Assembly (NCBI GenBank): GCA_045576335.1
Contig: JAZNGH010000028.1
Coordinates: 73,172 to 137,171, forward strand
Source: Scatosoma sp045576335
GTDB lineage: Bacteria > Bacillota > Clostridia > Christensenellales > Borkfalkiaceae
Length of the DNA stretch: 64,000 nt
Direction of reading: 5' to 3'
Positions 44,792 to 53,111 of this stretch are shown one piece after another (the first letter of the stretch is position 1; each line of letters opens with the position of its first letter). The notes under the pieces are model-generated. The model did not search any database and was not told the origin of the DNA. It saw only the letters and a list, made by a program, of their open reading frames with translations. Both the position numbers and the translations under genes were made by a program.

Positions 44792-45394
44792 TTACACAAA
44801 ACTTTCTATCAAAATCTTCAAGCCGATGGCAATTAAGACGAGCCCGCCAAGAAGCGAAGCTTTATCGGCGAGCTTGTTGCCCACGCATTTGCCGATATAC
44901 ACCGCTGCAATCGAAAGCACGAATGTCGTGCAGCCGATAATCGCCGTAGACCACCACACGCCCAAAGTCAAACCCTCGGGGGAGATCGCCGCCATCTGCA
45001 AGGTAACGCCCACCGCCAACGCGTCGATAGAGGTCGCAACCGCCTGCAAAAGCAGCTTGCCTATGGACAAGCTCTCCGTTTGCCCACAGGCGCACCCGTC
45101 CTCGCCGCGGCTTTTCAGGCAATCAAATACCATTTTACCGCCCAAAAACGCCAGCAAAGCAAAGGAAATCCAAGCGGATATGCTCTCGAAAGCCTCCATA
45201 AACGCGCCCGCGATTACGCCCGTGATAAAGTACCCGATAAGCGGCATCAAGAACTGGAAAAAGCCGAAAAACAGCGCAATCAACAGCGTTTTTTTCAAGG
45301 GCATTTTACAATCGGTCATACCGTTCGTCATTCCCACGGCGCACGCGTCCATAGACAACGCCACGCCCATCAATAAAATGTCTAAAAATCCCAT
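44792..45394 (-). CDS. mntP: Manganese efflux pump MntP
   Basis: A 200-residue protein with six membrane helices and two related halves, each carrying a conserved acidic motif: ALSMDACAVGM in the first and ATSIDALAVGV in the second. This is the MntP signature; the family exports Mn(II). A loop CACGQTESL joins the halves. It is the last gene of a four-gene operon, 16 bases after tmk, and no manganese riboswitch is visible in front of it. Confidence 0.93.
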   Translation of the reverse strand: MGFLDILLMGVALSMDACAVGMTNGMTDCKMPLKKTLLIALFFGFFQFLMPLIGYFITGVIAGAFMEAFESISAWISFALLAFLGGKMVFDCLKSRGEDGCACGQTESLSIGKLLLQAVATSIDALAVGVTLQMAAISPEGLTLGVWWSTAIIGCTTFVLSIAAVYIGKCVGNKLADKASLLGGLVLIAIGLKILIESFV

Positions 45395-45410
45395 TTTACT
45401 CTCTTATAAA

Positions 45411-46034
45411 TTATAAACAATTTTTTTCTTGTAATTTCTTCAAAATCTCCGCGAAAATTTCCTCGGGCGTCTGTCTGCCGTTGACGCGAATAAAGCGGTC
45501 GGGGTTGGCTTTTGCCATTTTATCAAAGCCCTCGTATACGCGGTTATGAAACGCCATACCCGCCTGCTCCAAACGGTCGTTCTCGTCCGCGCCGTGCTTA
45601 CGCAAAAAAGCTTCTTCGGGCGTAAGGTCAATGAACACCGTCGCATCGGGCAGGAATTTTTCCAGCGCGAACGCGTTGATTTTTCCAACGAAATCCTCGC
45701 CTAAATTTCTGCCGTACGCCTGATAGGCAAACGAAGAATCCACGTAGCGGTCGCAAATGACGAGCTTGCCCTCTTGCAGAGCAGGGGCAACGCGGTCGGA
45801 TAAATGCTGTACGCGCGCCGCCGCGTAGAGGAGTGCTTCACACTCATCCGTCATTTCGGCGTTTTTACCGTTTAAGAGGATTTCTCTAATCGCCTCGGAG
45901 ATTTTGCCGCCCCCAGGCTCACGCGTGAAAATATGCGGAATACCCTTTTTCGTCAGATATTCGCTGAACATTGTAAGCTGTGTGCTCTTTCCGCAACCGT
46001 CGCAGCCCTCGAAGGTGATAAATTTCCCTCTCAT
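45411..46034 (-). CDS. tmk: Thymidylate kinase
   Basis: A 207-residue kinase that phosphorylates dTMP to dTDP. Seen: P-loop FEGCDGCGKSTQ, the TREPGG motif, DRYVDSSFAYQAYGR, and a lid region. It lies 3 bases after the decarboxylase gene; a decarboxylase-tmk arrangement is also found in Bacillus (yaaO-tmk). Confidence 0.95.
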   Translation of the reverse strand: MRGKFITFEGCDGCGKSTQLTMFSEYLTKKGIPHIFTREPGGGKISEAIREILLNGKNAEMTDECEALLYAAARVQHLSDRVAPALQEGKLVICDRYVDSSFAYQAYGRNLGEDFVGKINAFALEKFLPDATVFIDLTPEEAFLRKHGADENDRLEQAGMAFHNRVYEGFDKMAKANPDRFIRVNGRQTPEEIFAEILKKLQEKNCL

Positions 46035-46037
46035 AGT

Positions 46038-47288
46038 TTATTCCCTTTCCTCTTCGGTAAATACCGTAATTTTATTTTCCGTTACTCCGTAAACGTTATC
46101 CGCTGTTTGTAAAAGCGCGAGCTTTTCTTTCGTTATGACCTCACCCCGAACAAGCAGGGGCATGCAGGGGGGAAACAAGCCGCAATTTTTCGCGCAAATC
46201 CTGCCCTCTGCTCTTTCTATCTCCACCTGCTCCACTTCGCCGTTTTTGGGGAAAACAAGGGGGGCAGGTATGCGTTCATTTGCCTCGTAGGGGTATTTTT
46301 CAAACAGCGAGGCAAGTACGGCTTTCAAAGCGGAAAATTGTCTTTTCCCCGTAGCAGGGGAAAGGTAAAACATAACCCTCTCTCCGTCGCAAAATTCGGG
46401 ATATACGCCCGCGCTTTCCGCGTCCTTTTGCGCGCAAAACGCGTGTTTGCCAAAAACCGCGCAAAGCTTCGTCCAGTCCTCATGCAACTCTACGCGCGGC
46501 GTCTGCTCGGCATACTTTATAACGGCGTCTTGCAAATCCTTGTTTTCGGGATATTTGACGGCGTATTCCACGCTCGCCATTACGGGATAGGAGGGGCTGG
46601 TCGTGCGGAAAATATCCACCGCCTCCGCCAACGCCCTGCCAAGTGCTTGCGTTCGTGCCGAAACGATTGCACCTTGCGTGTAGGCGGGCAGGCTTTTATG
46701 TACGCCGTCTACCCACAAATCCGCGTATGCGCCCGCGTATATGTTTTTATTAAAATGCAAATGCCCGCCGTGCGCGCCGTCAATCAAAAACAGCTTGTTC
46801 GTGCTCTTACAGCGCGCTTGCAGCGAAGCCAGCTCGACCACCCGTCCGTAATAGTCGGGTGAGGTGATAAACAGCGCGTCCGCGTCCGAAAACGCCTCGT
46901 CGAAATCGTCCGTATAGACGAGGGGGGTAAGCCCTAACAAAGCGCAACCGTTGAACGCGCTTTTATGCGAACGCTCGCTCACCGCCACGCTTTTTATTCC
47001 CAGCGTTTTGGCGGCGTAGAGCATAGACAGCACGCCGCAGGTGCTCCCGTCCGTCAAAATGAAGGAGCGCGCCGCGCCGAGAATACCCGCGATATCCCGC
47101 TCCGCATCGGCAATGCACCCGCGCGGACAGGAGAGATTGTCCGAATAGGACAGCTCGGTGATATCCCAGCCCTTTTGCTTGTGCCCCGGCGTATGAAAGG
47201 AGAGGTGCTCTGCTTTTTCTTGGGCTTTGAGCATTTTATATATGTGGCACTTCTCGCGCGTGCGCTTGTCCGTGAAAATGCTCCGCAT
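46038..47288 (-). CDS. Orn/Lys/Arg decarboxylase family PLP enzyme (YaaO-like)
   Basis: A 416-residue fold-type I PLP enzyme. It opens HLSFHTPGHKQKGW and has TDGSTCGVLSMLYAA. The PLP lysine lies in DGVHKSLPAYTQGA, preceded by LIDGAHGGHLHF. It is shorter than the inducible decarboxylases of E. coli, like YaaO/SpeA-type enzymes. Its likely reaction is decarboxylation of a basic amino acid for polyamine synthesis. It is coupled to the upstream membrane protein gene (5-base gap). A copy of the recurring G-rich 16-mer lies antisense within it at 46259-46274. Confidence 0.9.
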   Translation of the reverse strand: MRSIFTDKRTREKCHIYKMLKAQEKAEHLSFHTPGHKQKGWDITELSYSDNLSCPRGCIADAERDIAGILGAARSFILTDGSTCGVLSMLYAAKTLGIKSVAVSERSHKSAFNGCALLGLTPLVYTDDFDEAFSDADALFITSPDYYGRVVELASLQARCKSTNKLFLIDGAHGGHLHFNKNIYAGAYADLWVDGVHKSLPAYTQGAIVSARTQALGRALAEAVDIFRTTSPSYPVMASVEYAVKYPENKDLQDAVIKYAEQTPRVELHEDWTKLCAVFGKHAFCAQKDAESAGVYPEFCDGERVMFYLSPATGKRQFSALKAVLASLFEKYPYEANERIPAPLVFPKNGEVEQVEIERAEGRICAKNCGLFPPCMPLLVRGEVITKEKLALLQTADNVYGVTENKITVFTEEERE

Positions 47289-47293
47289 ACCGC

Positions 47294-48271
47294 TTACGCG
47301 CTCTTTGCTGCCGCGATTACGGCGTTGAGATACAGCAACGCTTCGTATTCAAAGCTCGCTTCCATATTCGGAAGGTCGAACAGCATTGCGTGCATATTGA
47401 GCGCGGTGGGCTTGGTCACGTTTTCTTCCTCGGTGGGCACGTTATAATACACAATCTCTTTGAGTTTGCCCATTTTATCCTCGTCGGGGCAGAGATTGAG
47501 CGCGTATTTACCGCTCTTGACCACCTCGCCGTTCTCGTTTTTCAATTCCAGCGTAGTGAGCGTGACGAGATTTTCGCTCAAATACCCGTTAAAGGTCTTT
47601 AAGCCCTCGGCGTATTTTTGAATACGCGCCACCTCGTTTTGCTTGCCCGCTTCAATCTCTTCGGGCGTTTTGAAACGCTTGTCTTGCGTTCTTTGTATGC
47701 GGGAAACGAAATCCGCTTTCACCTTTTCCTCGTCCAGCGTACCGCTTTGATAATCCCCGCCGTAATATCCGTTGAGATAGGTCGCCATATCGGCAAGATA
47801 GACCTCGATATCGAAAAGGTAATAGGAATAGCCGTTGAAAAAGTCCTGCATATAGGTAGAGCTGCTCGTCACCGCACCACTCTCGTCCTTAACCACGGTG
47901 CTCTCGTCCACGATATTGGGGATAAACATCACGTCGCCCTCGTCCGTCTGCATTTTTCCCTGCAACAGCTGGCTCATCGTGCCCAAATCGCTGCTCAAAG
48001 TCGTCAAATCGGTGTAGTTGGTTTCAATCACTTCGTAGGAAAAGACCTTTTTTTCAAAAGTCTCGCTGTAATGGTTGTAAAAGCTCGTGCTCAACCCCCC
48101 GTTACAATAATAATTAAACACGCTGAATTGTTGCGCGGGCGTGATACGCGTCGCCGTCATGGTGAAAATCAGCGACCATACGACGATTGCCGCCACCACC
48201 AACGCGACGATTTTTACCCAGTCGTAGGAAAGCAATCTTCCCAACCGTTGTTTCGTGATTTTTGCGTCCAT
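47294..48271 (-). CDS. Membrane-anchored extracytoplasmic protein, unknown function
   Basis: A 325-residue protein with one N-terminal helix (about 17-40: VKIVALVVAAIVVWSLIFTM) and a large outward domain (FSVFNYYCNGGLSTSFYNHYS ... EGDVMFIPNIV). The outer part loosely recalls solute-binding folds, but no family is recognised. The start ATG 48271 has AAAGG 8 bases upstream; an earlier in-frame start at 48295 lacks an SD. It heads the operon with the decarboxylase, tmk and mntP. A small hairpin (48285-48303) precedes the SD. Confidence 0.78.
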   Translation of the reverse strand: MDAKITKQRLGRLLSYDWVKIVALVVAAIVVWSLIFTMTATRITPAQQFSVFNYYCNGGLSTSFYNHYSETFEKKVFSYEVIETNYTDLTTLSSDLGTMSQLLQGKMQTDEGDVMFIPNIVDESTVVKDESGAVTSSSTYMQDFFNGYSYYLFDIEVYLADMATYLNGYYGGDYQSGTLDEEKVKADFVSRIQRTQDKRFKTPEEIEAGKQNEVARIQKYAEGLKTFNGYLSENLVTLTTLELKNENGEVVKSGKYALNLCPDEDKMGKLKEIVYYNVPTEEENVTKPTALNMHAMLFDLPNMEASFEYEALLYLNAVIAAAKSA

Positions 48272-48397
48272 TTGTTTTTCCTTTATTCGTTGCATAAACG
48301 AATATTTTTGATTTTTTCACGGGCACAGGTATTCGTTTGCGTGAATAACCGTCCGTATAAATTTATAAATATTCGGTTTTATTTTCTTGGATAAAAT

Positions 48398-48441
48398 GCG
48401 CGCCGATAAGTCGTGCGGCTCCTTGCCGCAAATCGGCGCGT
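48398..48441 (-). terminator. Terminator of lysS
   Basis: A long GC-rich stem gcgcgccgat / atcggcgcg encloses an inner gtgcggc / gccgcaa hairpin. It is followed on the minus strand by CATTTTATCC. Confidence 0.8.
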
Positions 48442-48451
48442 ATCTTTCGTG

Positions 48452-49966
48452 TTATTTTTTCGGTTTCATAGTGGGGAACAGAATGACGTCCCGAATGGTA
48501 GAGCTGTCGGTGAGGAGCATTACGAAGCGGTCAAGCCCCAGCCCAAGCCCGCCCGTAGGCGGCAAGCCGTATTCCAGCGCGTTGATGAAATCCTCGTCGA
48601 TTTGCGCGTCGTTGTTGCCCTTGGCGCGCTTTGCCTCGACCTGCTTTTGCATACGCTGTTTTTGGTCGATAGGGTCGTTCAGCTCGGAGAACGCGTTGCC
48701 GTACTCGTGCCCGCAAATAAAGTATTCGAACCGTTCGGTGAACGCGGGGTTGGAGGGCTTGCGCTTTGCAAGCGGGGAATTTTCCACGGGATAATCGTAA
48801 ATGACGGTGGGCTGTATCAGCTTGTCCTCGACGAACGCGTCGAAAAGCTCGATAAGCACCCAACCCTTGGTCGCGTTTTCGTGTTCAAGCTCCACGCCGA
48901 GCGATTTTGCCGCCGCGCGCGCGTCCTCGTCCGTTTGCCAGTCGTTATAATCCACGCCCGCGTATTTTTTCACTGCCTCCGCCATAGTAAGGCGCGTCCA
49001 TTCGCCCATATGAATTTCCGTGCCTTGATAGGTGATATCCAGCGTTCCGCATACCTTTTTCGTGACCGTTTTATACAGCTCTTCGATTAAATCCATCATA
49101 TCGAAATAATCGCTGTACGCCTGATACATTTCAATGGAGGTAAATTCGGGGTTATGGTAAGCGTCCATACCTTCGTTGCGGAAAATGCGCCCAACCTCGT
49201 ATACCTTATCCATACCGCCGACGATTAAACGCTTTAAGAAAAGCTCCGTTTCGATACGCATATACATATCGATATCGAGCGCGTTATGATGTGTTTTGAA
49301 CGGTCTTGCGTCCGCGCCGATTTCCAAGGGAAGCAGGGTGGGGGTGTCAACCTCCAAATACCCTCTGTCGTCCAAAAACGCACGGATTTCCTTCAAAATT
49401 TGCGAGCGCACGCGGAAGGTGTCGCGCACGTCCTTATTCATAATAAGGTCCAGATGGCGCAAGCGGTATTTCATATCCTTATCCTGCAAGCCGTTGTACT
49501 TTTCAGGCAAAGGCAGCAGGGATTTGGTAAGGAGCGTGAGCTCGGTCACGTGCACGGAAACCTCGCCCGTTTGCGTTTTGAACACGAAACCCTTAAAGCC
49601 GAAAATATCGCCGATATCGTAATCCTTTTTATAGGAAAGATAGTTTTCCTCGCCGATATCCTGACGGGTCACGTAAATTTGGATAGAGCCGCTTCTGTCC
49701 GCGATATGAGAGAAAGAAGCCTTGCCCATAATACGGCGGGACATCATACGCCCTGCCATCACGACCGTTTTTCCCTCGTACGCCTCGAAATTGCTTTTCA
49801 CCGTTTCGGAGTCCGCGTCTACGGGATATTTCACTTGCTCGTAGGGGTTTTTGCCCTCGACAACGAGCTTCGCCAGCTTTTCACGGCGAATTCTCGCCTG
49901 CTCAATGAGCTGTTCTTCTTCCGTCGCGCCGTTTGCAGGCGCGTTCGCCTTAAAATTTTCTTGCAT
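48452..49966 (-). CDS. lysS: Lysyl-tRNA synthetase, class II
   Basis: A 504-residue class II enzyme. The N-terminal OB-fold anticodon domain is followed by motif 2 (VGRIFRNEGMDAYHNPEFTSIE) and motif 3 (GLGLGLDRFVMLLTD). The lysine pocket region reads LLPLEIGADARPFKTHHNALD, where many LysRS have PGGAxARPF, a variant worth noting but still in frame with ARPF and THHNALD. It charges tRNA-Lys. Upstream greA ends 85 bases away, and that gap holds a repeat element, so the two may be co-transcribed. Confidence 0.96.
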   Translation of the reverse strand: MQENFKANAPANGATEEEQLIEQARIRREKLAKLVVEGKNPYEQVKYPVDADSETVKSNFEAYEGKTVVMAGRMMSRRIMGKASFSHIADRSGSIQIYVTRQDIGEENYLSYKKDYDIGDIFGFKGFVFKTQTGEVSVHVTELTLLTKSLLPLPEKYNGLQDKDMKYRLRHLDLIMNKDVRDTFRVRSQILKEIRAFLDDRGYLEVDTPTLLPLEIGADARPFKTHHNALDIDMYMRIETELFLKRLIVGGMDKVYEVGRIFRNEGMDAYHNPEFTSIEMYQAYSDYFDMMDLIEELYKTVTKKVCGTLDITYQGTEIHMGEWTRLTMAEAVKKYAGVDYNDWQTDEDARAAAKSLGVELEHENATKGWVLIELFDAFVEDKLIQPTVIYDYPVENSPLAKRKPSNPAFTERFEYFICGHEYGNAFSELNDPIDQKQRMQKQVEAKRAKGNNDAQIDEDFINALEYGLPPTGGLGLGLDRFVMLLTDSSTIRDVILFPTMKPKK

Positions 49967-49982
49967 AATCGTACCTCTCGTA

Positions 49983-50046
49983 AAACAAGTCGCGACAATG
50001 ACAGGGCAAGCGCAAGCTTGACGCTGTATTTTGACGCATATTTTTT
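49983..50046 (-). repeat. Intergenic repeat, short copy
   Basis: CGCAAGCTTGACG (50011-50023) plus the following 19 bases match 27 of 32 positions with the copy at 52089-52120. AAACAAG/TCGCGAC sequences lie on the other side. Confidence 0.55.
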
Positions 50047-50051
50047 ATCTT

Positions 50052-50522
50052 TTAGAAGATTTCCTTGATAACCAGCTTATACTCGCCGTCAGGTGCGTTG
50101 ATTTTGACGGTATCGCCGACCTTGTGCTTCAAAAGAGCCGCACCGACGGGGGATTCGTTGGAAATCTTGTTTTCGATTGCGTTGGATTCGGTAGACCCTG
50201 TGATTTCATACACCTCTTCCTCGTCCAAATCCGCGTCGTATACGCGCACCTTCGAGCCGATATGCACGCTGGTCGTGTCGTTGTTCTCTTCCAAAATGAC
50301 CGCGTTTTTGAGCTTATAATCAAGGTCTGCAATTTCCAACTCGTTTGCCGCCTGCTCGTTGCGCGCCGCGTCGTATTCTGCGTTCTCGGACAAATCGCCG
50401 TGGCTTCTTGCCTCCGCGATACGCTCTACGATTTCCTGACGCTTTACCGTTTGCAGATAGGTCAGCTTTTCCTTTGCCTCGTCATAACCCTTCTGCGTCA
50501 TAAGATATTGCTGTTCAGCCAT
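50052..50522 (-). CDS. greA: Transcription elongation factor GreA
   Basis: A 156-residue GreA. The N-terminal coiled coil (MTQKGYDEAKEKLTYLQTVKRQEIVERIAEARSHGDLSENAEYDAARNEQ) carries the acidic DLSENAEYDAA tip that stimulates RNA cleavage in stalled RNA polymerase. A C-terminal FKBP-like domain follows. The start is ATG 50522 with GGAG 5 bases upstream; the earlier start at 50588 extends into the leader. It is transcribed from a consensus promoter 170 nt upstream. Confidence 0.96.
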   Translation of the reverse strand: MAEQQYLMTQKGYDEAKEKLTYLQTVKRQEIVERIAEARSHGDLSENAEYDAARNEQAANELEIADLDYKLKNAVILEENNDTTSVHIGSKVRVYDADLDEEEVYEITGSTESNAIENKISNESPVGAALLKHKVGDTVKINAPDGEYKLVIKEIF

Positions 50523-50695
50523 AAAAACTCCTTTGCTCGCACCCGTTTGATTTTTGCGCCGCCGCCCTCCGTTTCCGCTCTTTTCCAACCCTTATACCCG
50601 CGAAAAATACACGAAAAAAACCGCCCGCACGCGTGGAGCGTTAAAAATCCACCGTGACTTTTTCCTTTTGTAAAAAAGCCACGGCGTTTACTTAC
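50523..50695 (-). promoter_or_regulatory. Long structured greA leader
   Basis: The predicted transcript begins near 50695 and has about 170 nt before the greA ATG. It contains a 12-bp hairpin (50652-50684), a GTGGA/TCCAC stem, and a T7 run (on the minus strand) preceded by GGGCGG. No small ORF is obvious. Confidence 0.45.
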
Positions 50696-50702
50696 TGTCC
50701 AT

Positions 50703-50731
50703 ATTATATATCATTTCCCAACGTTTGTCAA
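50703..50731 (-). promoter_or_regulatory. Consensus sigma-A promoter of greA
   Basis: Minus strand TTGACA (50726-50731), 17-base spacer, TATAAT (50703-50708). Confidence 0.85.
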
Positions 50732-50790
50732 TGATTTTCGGCGTTTTTTGAAAGAATTTCACGCATTTTTCTCGGTTTTTAATCTCTTTT

Positions 50791-51957
50791 TTAGAGTTTC
50801 GACATAAACGCCGCCGTTCTGTCAAACGCTTCGGAAAGGGCGTTCATACTCGTCGCGTAAGAGATACGGACGTTGTTTTGCCCGAATTTCCCAAACGCGT
50901 TACCCGGCACAACGGCAACCTTATGCTCCTTCAAAAGATTTTCGGCGAAGTTTTCGCCGTCCAACCCCGTCGAACGCACGGACGGAAACGCGTAAAACGC
51001 GCCTTGCGGCTCAAAACAATGCAAGCCGATTTCTTGCAAAGAGTGCAACACGAATTTACGACGCTTGTCGTAGGAATCGCGCATTTCCTCAACCGTCGCA
51101 AAGCCGTCCGAAAGCCCGTCTTTGAGGGCTTCGATTGCCGCGTATTGCGAGGTTATCGGCGCGCAAAGCATACCGTATTGATGAATTTTGAACATAGCGT
51201 CGTCGATTTCGGCAGGCGCGCAAGCAAAGCCCAAACGCCAGCCCGTCATAGCAAACGCTTTGGAAAAACCGCCGATATACACGGTTCGCTCCTTCATTCC
51301 CGCGATAGACGCGATACTCGCGTGCTTTTTACCGTAGGTCAGCTCGGCGTAAATCTCGTCGGTAATGACGAGCAAATCGTGCTTGATAATGACTTTTGCA
51401 ATCGCTTCCAGCTCCTCGCGGGTCATAATCGCGCCCGTGGGGTTGTTGGGATAGGTAAGAATGATTGCCTTGGTCTTTTCCGTAATCGCCTTTTCCAGAT
51501 ATTCGGGTTTGAGCACGAAATTATCCGCTTCCAGACACTCCACGTGCACGGGCACGCCGTCGGAAAGCGCGACGAGGGGGGAATAGGACACGTACGCGGG
51601 GTCGGGGATAAGTATTTCGTCGCCCCTCTCCACGCAAGCGCGGAGCGCGAGGTCAATCGCTTCGCTTCCGCCCACCGTAATCAAGATATGCTTGGGGTCG
51701 TAGTCGAGGGAAAAACGCTCGTTTAAGTAACGGGATACCAGCTCTAAAAGCTGGGGTAAGCCGCGGTTGCCCGTGTACTGGGTATAGCCGCGCTGTAAAG
51801 AGGTGATTGCCGCCGAACGAACCTTCCACGGCGTTACGAAATCAGGCTCACCTACGCCAAGCGAGATTGCCCCTTCCGTTTCCCGCACGATATCGAAGAA
51901 TTTACGGATACCGCTGGGTTGTATGAGTTTTGCTTTTTGATTTACGAAATCACGCAT
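50791..51957 (-). CDS. Class I/II PLP aminotransferase (AlaT/PatA-like)
   Basis: A 388-residue fold-type I aminotransferase. It opens KLIQPSGIRKFFDIVRETEGAISLGVGEPDFVTP and has GYTQYTGNRGLP and LTYPNNPTGAIMT. The PLP lysine lies in GGFSKAFAMTGWRLGF, and the Arg that binds the substrate carboxylate is near NNVRISYATS. It lies downstream of an Lrp/AsnC regulator, the same pairing as alaR-alaT of Bacillus, so alanine is a plausible substrate (inference). A 171-base repeat-containing gap separates the two genes. Confidence 0.92.
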   Translation of the reverse strand: MRDFVNQKAKLIQPSGIRKFFDIVRETEGAISLGVGEPDFVTPWKVRSAAITSLQRGYTQYTGNRGLPQLLELVSRYLNERFSLDYDPKHILITVGGSEAIDLALRACVERGDEILIPDPAYVSYSPLVALSDGVPVHVECLEADNFVLKPEYLEKAITEKTKAIILTYPNNPTGAIMTREELEAIAKVIIKHDLLVITDEIYAELTYGKKHASIASIAGMKERTVYIGGFSKAFAMTGWRLGFACAPAEIDDAMFKIHQYGMLCAPITSQYAAIEALKDGLSDGFATVEEMRDSYDKRRKFVLHSLQEIGLHCFEPQGAFYAFPSVRSTGLDGENFAENLLKEHKVAVVPGNAFGKFGQNNVRISYATSMNALSEAFDRTAAFMSKL

Positions 51958-51964
51958 ATATTAC

Positions 51965-52128
51965 TCCGTTTACGGAATTGCAAATCTTTGCAATTCACAC
52001 TGAACAAAACAAAGCAAGACGCGAGTAAGACGAGAAAAGCGCGGATTTTTCGATGGGAGTTTACTAACCGTAAACGAGCGAGAAAAAACGCAAGCTTGAC
52101 GAAGTATTACGACGCGTATTCTTTGTTT
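51965..52128 (-). repeat. Intergenic repeat, long copy, with hairpins
   Basis: The gap between the Lrp-type gene and the aminotransferase holds a 164-base element. It has CGCAAGCTTGACG (52089-52101), a GTTTAC-GGTTA-GTAAAC hairpin (minus strand), and a GGAATTGCAAA/TTTGCAATTC hairpin near the aminotransferase start. It shares its core with 49983-50046. Confidence 0.55.
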
Positions 52129-52620
52129 TTAAGCCTGAATGGATAAGCGGTAGTCCGCATCTTCTCGTTCCGTTATGACGCCTTCGATTTTGTACTTTTT
52201 CAAAATGAAATGGGTGGCGGTGCTGATAACGCCGTCGAAGGTGGAGATACGCTCGGACACGAAACGGGATACCTGCTGCAAGGATCTGTCCTCGATAAAC
52301 ACCGCCAAATCGTACGCACCGCTCATAAGATACACCGATTTTACCTCCGCAAAGGAGGCGATTTGCTTTGCGATCCCGTCGAAGCCCTCTTTTTTCTTGG
52401 GCGTGACCTTGACTTCAATGAGCGCGCTCACGAGCGATTCGTCCGCTTTTTCGTCGTTGACGATTGCGGTGTACTTGACGAGTACGCCGTTTTTCTCCAT
52501 TTCACGGATACACTCGCGAACCTTGTCCTCGTCCGTGGAAAGCATTGCGGCTATTTTCTTGGGCGCAATGCGCGCGTCTTCGGTGAGAATATTCAAAATC
52601 TCCTTTTCGAATGCCGTCAT
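52129..52620 (-). CDS. Lrp/AsnC-family regulator
   Basis: A 163-residue regulator. The N-terminal winged HTH (EKEILNILTEDARIAPKKIAAMLSTDEDKVRECIREMEKNGVL) is followed by the RAM ligand-binding domain (VSALIEVKVTPKKKEGFDGIAKQIASFAEVKSVYLMSGAYDLAVFIE). These proteins sense amino acids. Adjacency to an aminotransferase suggests control of that gene. AAGGAG precedes ATG 52620. It follows the small 84-residue gene by 19 bases, so both are co-transcribed. Confidence 0.93.
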   Translation of the reverse strand: MTAFEKEILNILTEDARIAPKKIAAMLSTDEDKVRECIREMEKNGVLVKYTAIVNDEKADESLVSALIEVKVTPKKKEGFDGIAKQIASFAEVKSVYLMSGAYDLAVFIEDRSLQQVSRFVSERISTFDGVISTATHFILKKYKIEGVITEREDADYRLSIQA

Positions 52621-52639
52621 AATTCTATCTCCTTGCGTT

Positions 52640-52894
52640 TTAATACAGATTTTCTAAAAATAAGTGGTCGTACCCCAAGCTGTCTACGAAATCGCGAGCA
52701 ATAAATTTCACGTGATTGAACTTCGCGAAATTGAAAATATGCGTTTTCGTTAATACGGGCGTGGGGATATCCAGCTCGTGACATATTTCCATCAAATACT
52801 CGAAAAAATGGGAATACGTTAATTTTTCGGGATTTTCATATACGAATTGTTTACGGATTTTGCCGTCCGTCATTAGTTTTGCCCAAATTCTCAT
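52640..52894 (-). CDS. Conserved small hypothetical protein, predicted leaderless mRNA
   Basis: An 84-residue protein beginning MRIWAKLMTDGKIRKQFVYENPEKLTYSHFFEYLMEICHELDIPTPV. It resembles a small family of Clostridia proteins with an MRIWAK start and a conserved central helix and C-terminal DFVDSLGYDHLFLEN; function unknown. ATG 52894 is preceded by only 6 bases after the TATAAT -10 box, so no SD is possible. It appears to be the promoter-proximal gene of an operon with the Lrp regulator. Confidence 0.82.
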   Translation of the reverse strand: MRIWAKLMTDGKIRKQFVYENPEKLTYSHFFEYLMEICHELDIPTPVLTKTHIFNFAKFNHVKFIARDFVDSLGYDHLFLENLY

Positions 52895-52900
52895 ATGGGT

Positions 52901-52929
52901 ATTATACACCAACGCGCGAAAAAAGTAAA
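52901..52929 (-). promoter_or_regulatory. Promoter of the 84-residue gene, predicted leaderless
   Basis: Minus strand TTTACT (52924-52929), 17-base spacer, TATAAT (52901-52906). The ATG at 52894 is 6 bases further on. Confidence 0.7.
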
Positions 52930-53111
52930 CCGTTTGAAAGGGCGTTTGCACAATTTTCCCGTCATAATCCCTCGCGCTTTCGCATACGATAAACCAAAGC
53001 TCGGTTTTGTGACAACGCAAGCGGCGTTTTTGACAAAACTCGCGAAATAAAACGCTTTTTAGAGAAATTACGACAAACGTAAGCTGTTATCATTGTTGGG
53101 AGGTGCGAAAG

